DNA of 64,000 bases, from positions 1 through 64,000 of the forward strand of contig JAJRPV010000004.1 of the NCBI GenBank assembly GCA_024280575.1, written 5' to 3'. Below are positions 28,856 through 40,446 of this stretch, one piece after another. A program made the translations under genes and the position numbers. Position 1 is the stretch's first letter. The number at the start of each line of letters is the position of its first letter. Below the pieces are notes generated by a model. It saw only the letters and a program-made list of their open reading frames with translations. It was not told the origin of the DNA and did not search any database. The stretch comes from Campylobacterales bacterium. Lineage in GTDB: Bacteria > Campylobacterota > Campylobacteria > Campylobacterales > Sulfurospirillaceae.

Positions 28856-29629
28856 TTAGTGTCCTAAAACTTCGATTTCTAACTCTAAATTTATACCAAA
28901 TCTTTCAAATACTCTTTTTTTTGCTTCGTTGATTAGACTTATCGCATCTTCAAATGTTCCATTTCCGTGATTTATGAGAAAGTTTGCATGTGTTGGACTG
29001 AAAGACATATTGCCTATTTTATACCCTTTTAATCCGGTGTCATCTAGTAGTTTTCCTGCAAAATTATCTTTTGGGTTTTTAAAACAACTTCCGGCACTTG
29101 GGAAATTTGGTTGATTGTCGCGTAATTTTTTAAACATATTTAAAAGTTCAAAATCAAATCCTTTTTGAATTTCAAATTTTGCTTCAAACAGTGTACCGCT
29201 AAAATTCGTATATCGGTATCTGTGGTCAATTTTTTCTTTAGGAATCCAACCAAATTCCGTTTTTATAGCAATTAAATGATTGAAGATTTCCCACTTTTTT
29301 AATCCAGCATTCATGCGCACCATGCCACCAAGAGTTCCGGGGAGTTTTTGCATAAGTTCAAAATTGGCAATGTTATATTTTTTTGCATAAGAGAGTATTT
29401 TCCCGCTGGCTGTTGCGCCACCGATATGTAAATATTCATCAATTTCTTTTATAAAATCAAACTTTTTCCCAAGCATAGCAAGTTTTGGAGGATTTGGGGA
29501 TATGAGTAGATTATTGGCTCCGCCTATGAGGGTATAGTCATTGCAATCTTGTATTTCATTTATAATTCTGACATCCGTTTTTGGTCCGATTTTTATGCTT
29601 GAATAAGTGGAGAAATCTATCGTTTTCAA
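28856..29629 (-). CDS. murB: UDP-N-acetylenolpyruvoylglucosamine reductase
   Basis: IGGANNLLIS, LPGTLGGMVRMNAG, PSAGSCFKNP. Confidence 0.9.
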   Translation of the reverse strand: MKTIDFSTYSSIKIGPKTDVRIINEIQDCNDYTLIGGANNLLISPNPPKLAMLGKKFDFIKEIDEYLHIGGATASGKILSYAKKYNIANFELMQKLPGTLGGMVRMNAGLKKWEIFNHLIAIKTEFGWIPKEKIDHRYRYTNFSGTLFEAKFEIQKGFDFELLNMFKKLRDNQPNFPSAGSCFKNPKDNFAGKLLDDTGLKGYKIGNMSFSPTHANFLINHGNGTFEDAISLINEAKKRVFERFGINLELEIEVLGH

Positions 29630-29892
29630 AATATAAAAGTAGGTATCATTGTGATGATTTTAGTAGTAAATTCAATCATCATATTCATCATCCAAGGCAT
29701 TGTAAAAATAGCGACAACAATAACGAGTAAAATTTTTGGAACAAAGCTGAGCGTCATTTCGTTTATCTGAGTAGTTGCTTGAAAGATACTGATGGCAAGT
29801 CCTGCTATCAGCCCTGCCATGAGCATAGGCATAGAGAGATACAGTGCCATTTTAAATGTCTCTACTCCAAGTCCTATTAATTTTGCTTCCAT
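29626..29892 (-). CDS. fliQ: flagellar biosynthesis protein FliQ
   Basis: MEAKLIGLGVETFKMALYLSMPMLMAGLIAGLAISIFQATTQINEMTLSFVPKI; start trimmed to ATG after AAGGAG. Confidence 0.92.
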   Translation of the reverse strand: MEAKLIGLGVETFKMALYLSMPMLMAGLIAGLAISIFQATTQINEMTLSFVPKILLVIVVAIFTMPWMMNMMIEFTTKIITMIPTFIF

Positions 29893-29902
29893 TAATTTCT
29901 CC

Positions 29903-29965
29903 TTTTTTAGGGGCAAAGCCCCTAAAAAATTCCTCTCACTAAAGCTTTCGCTTTGCGAAGAATTG
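29903..29965 (-). repeat. structured dispersed repeat, copy 2, directly upstream of the fliQ SD
   Basis: TTTTTTAGGGGCAAAGCCCCTAAAAAATTCCTCTCACTAAAGCTTTCGCTTTGCGAAGAATT. Confidence 0.65.
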
Positions 29966-30003
29966 TTTACATTCTAACTTAAAATTCCTTCATCCTTATT
30001 GTA

Positions 30004-30948
30004 TTAGCTATTTCTTAACTCTTCGTACTCTGTTGGGATTAGAAAGTCCCTTACTTTTAGTTTTGCATCATAGAAACCGTTATTGTATCCTAACTCGAAG
30101 AGTTTGTCTATTGCATCGTACTGTTTGTCATTCATGGTTATAGATTTGTCATTCGCGTAAAGTCCTAAGTATTTTTCTAGAGTTGGACCGTCAACTCTTA
30201 TTAGGTTTCTGCTTAAGAGCATTTTTGAGAGTATTCCTTGGTGTTTGTGGGCTACTTCTACGGCTTTTGTCAAAATGGCTTCATAATCTATGGCTTGATT
30301 TAGTGGAATTGAACGACGAATCCCCATACCGCCTAATGGCAGAGGTAGATCATCTTTACATAAATCTTTCCATATATCCCACAGCTCTCTCTCAACTTCG
30401 AGTTTGTCACTAAAATCCAAAATACTCTCATGGATTAAAACTCCGGCATCAACCTCACCTGCTAAAACCGCATTTTCTATCTCTAAAAAGTTTTTATATG
30501 TGATTCTTGCATCAGGATATGCAATCTTGAAAAGCAGTGCATTTGTGGTGTGCTCACCACTCAATGCGACTTTGAAATTTCTTTTTAGTTTTTTATCTTT
30601 TTGTTTTACGACTTTAGGACCATATCCTTCCCCAAAACTTACAGCAGTTCTCAAAAGGGCATATTCGTCTCGTATTTTTGGGTATAGTCCAAAACTAATG
30701 GCTGTGATATCGTGAATATTTTGCAGTGCTTTTTGGTTTAAGGTTTCTATGTCTAAGGCAATATTGTTAAAACTTATATTTTTTAAATTAACCCAGCCAA
30801 ATTTGATGGCATAATACATAAAAATATCGTCAGCATCAGGCGAATGAGCTACAGTCACATTTTTCAAAAAATCATCCTTGGTTGTTTTAGCCAATTTTAT
30901 CACAAATAAAATAAAATTATTAACATAAAAGCACAATTTCAAGCACAA
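30004..30948 (-). CDS. mqnD: 1,4-dihydroxy-6-naphthoate synthase (futalosine menaquinone pathway); true start probably internal
   Basis: VAHSPDADDIFMYYAIKFGWV, LPLPLGGMGIRRSI. Confidence 0.85.
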   Translation of the reverse strand: MCLKLCFYVNNFILFVIKLAKTTKDDFLKNVTVAHSPDADDIFMYYAIKFGWVNLKNISFNNIALDIETLNQKALQNIHDITAISFGLYPKIRDEYALLRTAVSFGEGYGPKVVKQKDKKLKRNFKVALSGEHTTNALLFKIAYPDARITYKNFLEIENAVLAGEVDAGVLIHESILDFSDKLEVERELWDIWKDLCKDDLPLPLGGMGIRRSIPLNQAIDYEAILTKAVEVAHKHQGILSKMLLSRNLIRVDGPTLEKYLGLYANDKSITMNDKQYDAIDKLFELGYNNGFYDAKLKVRDFLIPTEYEELRNS

Positions 30949-30982
30949 AGTGATAAAATATAACTAAAAAATAAGGAATTTT

Positions 30983-33273
<2,291 letters not shown>

Positions 33274-33276
33274 TAT

Positions 33277-33543
33277 ATGAGTAAAATTTTAAACGAGTTT
33301 GAAAACGAAGAGATAAAAAAGGGTGAAAAAGCTTTTTATGTCAAAATTTTCTTTCTCGTTTTAGCTGTAATTTTTCTTGGTATTTATGTTGGAGATGTGC
33401 TGTTTGGAAAAAGCTCTTTGGAAGTTTTGCTGGATTTACAAGATAGTAGAGATAGTTTAAAACAAAATATTAAAATAATTAAGCAGAAAAATGCTCTTTT
33501 GCAAAAAGGGTATTTTGAACTTAAACAATTAGAGCCAAACTAA
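33277..33543 (+). CDS. FtsB/DivIC-like septum formation initiator
   Basis: Small single-TM coiled-coil protein downstream of eno. Confidence 0.6.
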   Translation: MSKILNEFENEEIKKGEKAFYVKIFFLVLAVIFLGIYVGDVLFGKSSLEVLLDLQDSRDSLKQNIKIIKQKNALLQKGYFELKQLEPN

Positions 33544-33552
33544 AGGATTTTT

Positions 33553-34200
33553 ATGAAATTTTTGCAACTTATATTTCTAATGAGTGTTTTATGTTTTTCG
33601 AGAGATAACCCTTTTGCATCGGTTGAAAATATATCAAAATTTACAAAAATTGCTTCGAAGAATAATAATTTTAAACAAAAAGATTTTAATTTGCCTGATA
33701 GTGCAAGAGTTCTTAAGAAAGTAGAAGTATATTATCAAAATCTAAACGGTTCTGTTTCAAAACAGTTAGTAAATATTGATAAAAAAATTGACTGGCATGA
33801 TACATTCATAATTACATATAAAAATGGAAAAATAAAAACCTTACCAAAGAGAGGGATTGCTGTAAAAATAAAAAAACAAGAGCTGACAAAAAAAGATACT
33901 ATAAGGACATTTAGTTTTAAAGATTTTATATCATTTAAAGTTGGTGGAAAAAGTATTAAAATTTTTACAAAAGACTCGAAAATAAGAGATTTTTTAGTTG
34001 ATAACCCTTATAAGATAGTGATTGATTTTAAAAGAGATGCTAATTTTTTAACAAAAAGCTTTAAAGTAAATATGCCACCTTTTGTCTCTATTGTATTGGG
34101 AAATCATGATAAATATTATAGAGTTGCTATTGAGTTGGATGGTCAATATATTTATGATTTAAAAAAAGAGAAGGGCGATTATATAATCACCCTTAGATAA
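33553..34200 (+). CDS. AMIN-domain protein
   Basis: Signal peptide and C-terminal FLVDNPYKIVIDFKRD beta-rich region. Confidence 0.6.
   Translation: MKFLQLIFLMSVLCFSRDNPFASVENISKFTKIASKNNNFKQKDFNLPDSARVLKKVEVYYQNLNGSVSKQLVNIDKKIDWHDTFIITYKNGKIKTLPKRGIAVKIKKQELTKKDTIRTFSFKDFISFKVGGKSIKIFTKDSKIRDFLVDNPYKIVIDFKRDANFLTKSFKVNMPPFVSIVLGNHDKYYRVAIELDGQYIYDLKKEKGDYIITLR
34171..34194. terminator. convergent terminator hairpin within gene ends
   Basis: AAGGGcGATTatatAATCaCCCTT between convergent stops at 34200/34202. Confidence 0.55.
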
Positions 34201-34201
34201 G

Positions 34202-35482
34202 TTATTTACTTGGAGTTCTTTCAAGTGGTCCCAAATAAAGTTGTCTCGGGCGAGCAATTTTCATATCAGGTTGCTCTTTTAACTCAATCCACTGTGCGAT
34301 CCAACCCGGAGCTCTTCCCATGACGAAGATTACTGCGAACATCTCTTTAGGAATTTTTAACGCTTTTAGTATTAACCCCGAATAAAAGTCTATATTTGGA
34401 TATAAGTTTCTTTTTATAAAATACTCATCACTAAGTGCTATTTTTTCTATTCTATTGGCAATTTCTAACAAATGAGAATTTATATCCAATTCATCTACGA
34501 GTTTATTTCTGAGGTCTTTGAGTATGGTTGCGCGCGGATCAAAATTTTTATAAACCCTGTGTCCAAAACCCATTAGCCTAAATGGATCATTCTTGTCTTT
34601 TGCTTTTGCTATGTATTTATCTACATTATCAATACTGCCTATCATCTCAAGCTGTCGTATAACTGATTCATTTGCCCCACCATGTGCTCTGCCCCAAAGT
34701 GCACTAACTCCGGTTGAAATCGCAGCATATGGATGTGCTTGAGTAGAAGCCACGACTCTCACAGCAGTTGTTGAAGCATTTTGTTCGTGGTCAGCATGTA
34801 AAGTAAATATGGTATCTAGTGCCTCAACTTCGATGGGTTTTAATTCTGCATAATTATGTGGATATGCCCGAAGCATATATAGAAAATTTTCAACAAAGCT
34901 TTTTTCCAAATCAGGATAAATAACAGGAAGCCCTTTTGAGTATCTATATGAAAAAGCTGCGATAGTCGGAATTTTTGCGATGATTCTATGAGCCATTTCC
35001 ATCACTTCCTCGGGTGTATCCATATCTAGTGAATCAGAATAAAAAGCCGAAAGTGAAGCTATCGCAGAAGAGAGTATTGCCATAGGGTGTGAATTATCAG
35101 GAAAAGCATCAAAAAGCTTTTTCATACTTTCGTTGATAAATGATCTCTTCTTTAGTTCGAAACTAAAGGCTTTTAACTGCTCTTTTGTCGGAAGTTCTTT
35201 GTGCAATAATAGATATGCAGTATCTAAAAAAGTCTTCTCTTTGGCTAGATAGGATATATCATAACCTCTGTACATCAGCTTGCCGGCACCTCCGTCGATA
35301 TAAGTAATTCTAGATCTACAACTTGCGGTTGATGTGAAGCCTCTATCGTATGTAAACATCCCGGTATCTTTATAAAATGAAGATATATCTGCAACACTTG
35401 GACCAATCGTTGGGTGCAATATAGGAAAATCAAACTGTTTTCCGGTGCGGTTATCTGTAATAGTAATGCTATCTTTGCTCAT
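34202..35482 (-). CDS. gltA: citrate synthase
   Basis: LHADHEQNASTTAVRVVAST, GRAHGGANESV, MGFGHRVYKNFDPRA. Confidence 0.95.
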   Translation of the reverse strand: MSKDSITITDNRTGKQFDFPILHPTIGPSVADISSFYKDTGMFTYDRGFTSTASCRSRITYIDGGAGKLMYRGYDISYLAKEKTFLDTAYLLLHKELPTKEQLKAFSFELKKRSFINESMKKLFDAFPDNSHPMAILSSAIASLSAFYSDSLDMDTPEEVMEMAHRIIAKIPTIAAFSYRYSKGLPVIYPDLEKSFVENFLYMLRAYPHNYAELKPIEVEALDTIFTLHADHEQNASTTAVRVVASTQAHPYAAISTGVSALWGRAHGGANESVIRQLEMIGSIDNVDKYIAKAKDKNDPFRLMGFGHRVYKNFDPRATILKDLRNKLVDELDINSHLLEIANRIEKIALSDEYFIKRNLYPNIDFYSGLILKALKIPKEMFAVIFVMGRAPGWIAQWIELKEQPDMKIARPRQLYLGPLERTPSK

Positions 35483-35543
35483 TTGCTCTCCTTTTCTAAT
35501 TATTTTCTATTATACTACAAAATAGTTCTTTAGAAGTAACAAA

Positions 35544-36701
35544 TTATATTAAATTATATTTATTTTTTATGCTATTTATTATCTTTATGGATGTCATAAC
35601 TAGAATTACCTCAAAAATACTTGCTAATACAAATGAGAGATAAGTAAAGTGATCTATGCTTTTTGAGTTGTATGCGATAGTTGCAACAGCTATAAGAAGC
35701 GTCAATGGCATTGAGTGAGAAAGCGCAAATAGAGTAATTTCTTTTATGGTTAATATTTTTACAAATACAAAAGAAGCCAGTGTTCTTGAGCCTATCATGA
35801 GAAATGTGATTAAAAGAGCATTTAGAATTAATCCTTTTGAAAAAAGAGCACCTAGCTCAAAAGTAGAGCCGATATATATGAAAAATATAGGAACTAAAAA
35901 TCCAAATCCAAAAGAAGATAGCTTGTGAGGTAGATCTCTTTTGTGCTCAAAAAAGGTATTTATAAAAATTCCTGCTATAAAAGCGCCAAAAGCAATCTCC
36001 AAATGCAAAAAGAGCATAAGGGCAATCATCAAGAAAAATATAGCCATAGAGAGTCTTATATCTTTTTCCTCTTTGTCGGAATGAGGCATCAAAAAGGTTT
36101 TTAATTCGGGATACCACCAAAAAAGTATCTTTAAAAGTTTAAAAAGAGCAATCGTAGCAAAAAGAAAAAGCACAAGATATATGATGGCTTTATAGAGATG
36201 AATTCCTACACCAAACTCCAAAGCAGCTCCGGCAAATGTAAGAAGGATAATGCTCACAAGCTCCCCCATCGTTCCTACAAGCATCGATAAATTCAGCCAT
36301 TTTGTATCTTTACTATAATCTTTATATAGCGCTAAAATAAGTCCGACGGAAAGCATTGGTAAAAGTATGATGAGTATTTTATTTAAATTTAGATAGTAAA
36401 TCGCGACAAATGAAATGATATATAAAAAAATCAGATAAACAATGCCCTCTTTGATGACAGAGCGTTTTTTGTTAAAAAATATTCGTAAATCGACCTCCAT
36501 GCCTGCCATAAACATAAGATAGAAAAAACCGACTTCTGCTAAAAGCTTAAAAAGTTCATTGTCGCCTAAAAATCCAAAATAAGCACAGAATGAGCCCAAT
36601 ATAATCTCAATCGCGGGTGTCGGAATATGAAGATACTTAGAAAAAAAAGGAGAGGTCGAGAGAATCACCGAAATGGTGATAATTATGATGATTTCATGCA
36701 T
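35544..36701 (-). CDS. monovalent cation:proton antiporter-2 (CPA2) family protein
   Basis: Multi-TM Na+/H+ exchanger fold; FYLMFMAGMEVDLRIF, EIAFGAFIAGIFI. Confidence 0.8.
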   Translation of the reverse strand: MHEIIIIITISVILSTSPFFSKYLHIPTPAIEIILGSFCAYFGFLGDNELFKLLAEVGFFYLMFMAGMEVDLRIFFNKKRSVIKEGIVYLIFLYIISFVAIYYLNLNKILIILLPMLSVGLILALYKDYSKDTKWLNLSMLVGTMGELVSIILLTFAGAALEFGVGIHLYKAIIYLVLFLFATIALFKLLKILFWWYPELKTFLMPHSDKEEKDIRLSMAIFFLMIALMLFLHLEIAFGAFIAGIFINTFFEHKRDLPHKLSSFGFGFLVPIFFIYIGSTFELGALFSKGLILNALLITFLMIGSRTLASFVFVKILTIKEITLFALSHSMPLTLLIAVATIAYNSKSIDHFTYLSFVLASIFEVILVMTSIKIINSIKNKYNLI

Positions 36702-37542
36702 CGCAATATAAGGCTATTTCGTATCCGGCTTTTTTTATCATTTGTATATCTTTATTTGGCTCAGCTCCGGTAGTTGTCAGGTAATTTCCAACAACTATAG
36801 CATTTGCTCCGGCATCAAAGATTTGTGATTGTTTTGTTTTGAAAGTTATCTCTCTGCCACCTGCTACCATCAACCTTGTATTTGGAAGCATACTTTTGAC
36901 ATACTTTATGATAGACAAGGCTTCATCTTCATCCATAGGGTTTGCCTTTATAGGAAGAGCAGGATTTGGGTGAAAGAAATTTAATGGCATGGTAAATGGG
37001 TTTAGAGATTTTATGCTTTTGACAAAAGAGACTCTATCGTTTTGGCTTTCTCCAAGACCAAATATTCCGCCACACACGAGTTTTAGTCCAGCTTCCTTTA
37101 CATGTAGGCAAGTCTTATATCTATCTTCCCACGAGTGGGTTGTGCAAAGATTTGGGTAATACTCGCGTGAACTTTCCAAATTGTGATTATAAAGATCTAC
37201 TCCGGCATTTTTTAAGGTTTTTAACTGTTCTAAATTGGCCACACCGTTGCAAGCTATGATATTTAGCTCACTAACCTCTTTTTTTACTGCCTTTGCCGCT
37301 TTGCAGACAAAAGAGAGTTTTTTGTCGTCTAAGCCAAGACCTGAAGTAACCAGGCAAAATCCAACTGCTCCACTTGCTTTGGCCTTTTTTGCTTCACTGA
37401 TTATTTCATCTATCTCTTTATATCTGTACCTTTGTATGTTTGCATGGTGTTTTGCACTTTGTGTGCAAAAACCACAATCCTCATGGCAACTTCCACTTGA
37501 AATATTGCTGATGGCACACAAAAAAATCTCTTTTTCCATCAC
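36694..37542 (-). CDS. bioB: biotin synthase
   Basis: SGSCHEDCGFCTQSAKHHA radical-SAM motif, YNHNLESSREYYP. Confidence 0.95.
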   Translation of the reverse strand: MMEKEIFLCAISNISSGSCHEDCGFCTQSAKHHANIQRYRYKEIDEIISEAKKAKASGAVGFCLVTSGLGLDDKKLSFVCKAAKAVKKEVSELNIIACNGVANLEQLKTLKNAGVDLYNHNLESSREYYPNLCTTHSWEDRYKTCLHVKEAGLKLVCGGIFGLGESQNDRVSFVKSIKSLNPFTMPLNFFHPNPALPIKANPMDEDEALSIIKYVKSMLPNTRLMVAGGREITFKTKQSQIFDAGANAIVVGNYLTTTGAEPNKDIQMIKKAGYEIALYCDA

Positions 37543-39605
37543 GCATCTTCTTTGTATTTACATTTTGGGCAATCAAATATCTGTTTTTTTCTCAGCTCTC
37601 TTGTGACCATCATCTCACCACATTCGGGGCATTTTTTATTTGTTGGCTGATAGGTTGAGACAAATTTACACTTTGGATAGTTTGAGCAACCGTAAAATTT
37701 TCCTCTTCGTGAAAATCGCTCCACTATATCTCCACCACATTCCGGGCATTTTACACCTTCGACTACAACTTGTGCTTTTTTCTCACTTTTGCCTAGATTT
37801 TTAGTGTATTTGCATTTTGGAAAAGCACTGCAAGAGATAAATTCGCCATATCGTCCTTTTCTTTTTACTAACTCTTCGCCACACTCGGGACATTTTTCGC
37901 CGGTTGGGATGACAACTTTCAGGCTTTTTATATTTTTTTTGCCTTTTTCTATGTTTTCCATAAAAGGTACATAAAAGTCATTTAAAACTTTTTGCCAGTC
38001 GGCTTTTTCTTCAGCGATGAGGTCAAGTGTCTCTTCCATCTGCGAAGTAAATGAGCTATCCACAACCCTTGGGAAGTTTTTTTCTAACAAATCAATAACG
38101 GTAAAAGCGATTTCACTAGGAATTATCTGTTTTTTTTCTATGGTTATATATTGTCGTACAACCAAAGTTGATATGGTTGGCGCATAAGTAGAAGGTCGTC
38201 CTATACCTAAAGATTCGAGTTTTTTAATCAAACTAGCTTCAGAGTATCTTGATGGCGGTTCTGTAAAATGCTGATTTGCCTCAATCTTGCTGAGTTCTAC
38301 GCTTTGTCCTTCCTCTAAATCAGGTAAAAGTTTATCTTTATCGCTTGCTCCGTAAACTCTATAAAATCCGTCGAACAAGAGCTTTCGTCCACTCGCTTTA
38401 AACTTGCTGCTTTTGCTTTCAAATATAAGAGTTTGGGATTCAAACAGTGCGCTGTTCATTTGTGAAGCTAAAAATCTATTGTAAATCAAAGAGTATAGTT
38501 TTAACTCATCAGGTTTTAAAAATTCTTTTGCTTTTTGGGGTGTAAAGTCAAGCATAGTTGGTCTAATAGCTTCGTGAGCCTCTTGAGCTCCTTTACTTTT
38601 TGATTTGTAATATTTTGGTTTTGCCGGAAGATATTTTTCGCCAAAATTATCCAAAATCTGCGCTCTTGCGTCACTTATGGCCTCTTTTGCGATATTTAAT
38701 GAATCCGTCCTCATATATGTGATAACGCCTTGAGTGCCTTTATGGGTTTTGACTCCTTCATAAAGAGTTTGGGCCAACATCATAGTTCTTTTAGGTGAAA
38801 ATCCAAGAGCACTCGAAGCACTTTGTTGCAAAGTAGAAGTCATAAAAGCTGGACTTGGAGAACTTTTCCTCTGCTTCTTTTCAATTTTACCAACGACAAA
38901 TTTTTCGCCACTAACTCTGTTTTTTATCTCATTTGCACGATCACCTTGGCTGATTGTCATCTTGTCTATTTTTTTATTATCAAATTCAACTAAAAGAGAT
39001 TCTATATTTTTATCAAAAAGTGCGTCAATACTCCAAAACTCAACCGGCTTAAAAGCTCTTATCTCTTTTTCTCTATCTACTACTATCTTAAGAGAAGAAG
39101 ATTGTACTCGACCCGCACTTAAACCTCTTTGTACCTTTGAAGCAAGCAGAGGCGAGAGTTTGTAGCCCACTATCCTGTCAAGCAATCTTCTGGTTTGCTG
39201 TGCATTTATGCTTGGAAAATCGAGTTTTCTAGGATTGTCGAGGGCATTTTGTATGGCAGTTTTTGTGATTTCATGAAAAACTATACGAGGAAGTTCCTTT
39301 GGATCTTTGCCCATAGCAGTTGCTATGTGAAAGCCGATGGCTTCCCCCTCTCTATCTTCATCCGTCGCGATATATATAGTATCTGCTTTTTTTGCTAAAT
39401 CTTTGATTTCTTTGACGATTTTTGCATGATCCCTTGGAGTTCTATACTCCGGTATAAACTTTCCTTCTTCTATCTTTATACCAAAACTGCTCTTTGGAAG
39501 ATCTCTGATATGTACTTTTGAAGCGATAACATCATAATCTTTTCCCAAGAAATTTTTGATAGTTCTAGCTTTTGCCGGTGATTCCACTATGATTAATTTT
39601 TTCAT
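37539..39605 (-). CDS. topA: DNA topoisomerase I
   Basis: IVESPAKARTIKNFLG, ATDEDREGEAI, TYMRTDS, C-terminal zinc ribbons. Confidence 0.97.
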   Translation of the reverse strand: MKKLIIVESPAKARTIKNFLGKDYDVIASKVHIRDLPKSSFGIKIEEGKFIPEYRTPRDHAKIVKEIKDLAKKADTIYIATDEDREGEAIGFHIATAMGKDPKELPRIVFHEITKTAIQNALDNPRKLDFPSINAQQTRRLLDRIVGYKLSPLLASKVQRGLSAGRVQSSSLKIVVDREKEIRAFKPVEFWSIDALFDKNIESLLVEFDNKKIDKMTISQGDRANEIKNRVSGEKFVVGKIEKKQRKSSPSPAFMTSTLQQSASSALGFSPKRTMMLAQTLYEGVKTHKGTQGVITYMRTDSLNIAKEAISDARAQILDNFGEKYLPAKPKYYKSKSKGAQEAHEAIRPTMLDFTPQKAKEFLKPDELKLYSLIYNRFLASQMNSALFESQTLIFESKSSKFKASGRKLLFDGFYRVYGASDKDKLLPDLEEGQSVELSKIEANQHFTEPPSRYSEASLIKKLESLGIGRPSTYAPTISTLVVRQYITIEKKQIIPSEIAFTVIDLLEKNFPRVVDSSFTSQMEETLDLIAEEKADWQKVLNDFYVPFMENIEKGKKNIKSLKVVIPTGEKCPECGEELVKRKGRYGEFISCSAFPKCKYTKNLGKSEKKAQVVVEGVKCPECGGDIVERFSRRGKFYGCSNYPKCKFVSTYQPTNKKCPECGEMMVTRELRKKQIFDCPKCKYKEDA

Positions 39606-39674
39606 TCTCTACCTATATATTTGTAAAACTTTTGGGCAATTGTAGCGAAAAAAGATTAAATAAGGAAATGCAAC

Positions 39675-40214
39675 TCACCATATCTTGGAAAAATCAAACT
39701 CCATTTTATCTTTACACTCTTTGATATCAAACTCTACTTTTTCATCCGTTGCATCACATAGTTTTTTATATCTTCCATTGTAAAGTTCATAGACTTTTGC
39801 CAGTTCTTCATCAGGATCAACTATGATATAGTAGTTTACTCCCTCTCTTTCGTATATATCATACTTTACATGTATGTCTTTTTTTGCAGTTGATTTTGAA
39901 AGGATTTCAAATATGATTTTCGGAGCTTTTGATATGTATGCTTTATTTGTTATTTCATCACAAACGACTAAATTGTCAGGCTGGACTACGGTATCTTCTG
40001 CTATCTTCCAATCAACGGGAAGCAGTGCTTGGCATTTTTTACAGTTTTCAAATATATCTTCCAAATTTCGTGCTATTTTACTGCTTATACTTTGATGTTT
40101 TACCATCGGTGCTGGACTCATAGCGTAGGCAAGTCCATTTATGATTTCCCAGTCACCCTCCCATTTGGCGTAATCCTCATAGGTGTAATATGGCATATAG
40201 TCTAGTGCTTCCAT
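39675..40214 (-). CDS. Uma2/DUF820 PD-(D/E)XK family protein
   Basis: VVQPDNLVVCDE, IIFEILSKSTAKKDIHVKYDIYEREGVNYYIIVDP. Confidence 0.8.
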   Translation of the reverse strand: MEALDYMPYYTYEDYAKWEGDWEIINGLAYAMSPAPMVKHQSISSKIARNLEDIFENCKKCQALLPVDWKIAEDTVVQPDNLVVCDEITNKAYISKAPKIIFEILSKSTAKKDIHVKYDIYEREGVNYYIIVDPDEELAKVYELYNGRYKKLCDATDEKVEFDIKECKDKMEFDFSKIW

Positions 40215-40286
40215 AAGATTTCCTTTTCGTTGGTATATTTAATTATATCACATTTTTGAAGAATGTATTTTTCCTTCTAAAAAACT

Positions 40287-40318
40287 AAAAAGTGCAAAGT
40301 ACAACCCTGGCACTTTTT
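40287..40318 (-). repeat. REP-like GTGCCAGGGTT element, left of flagellin
   Basis: rc: AAAAAGTGCCAGGGTTGTACTTTGCACTTTTT; inverted relative to 41856-41889. Confidence 0.55.
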
Positions 40319-40446
40319 GGGAGGATATTTTTGTGAATTTTTGCGAAAAAAAGATTTTTAGCTATAAACTTTTTTTTAAAGTGTCCGATTTAGTTTGTAT
40401 CAATGGCAAGGAAGCCACTGAAATTTAACAGATAAAAGGATTTATC

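Noticed and set aside
39675-40214. Uma2 family protein as a transposon endonuclease or defence component
   Set aside because: Solitary gene with no transposon ends or partner genes; function unknown, reported only as a CDS.
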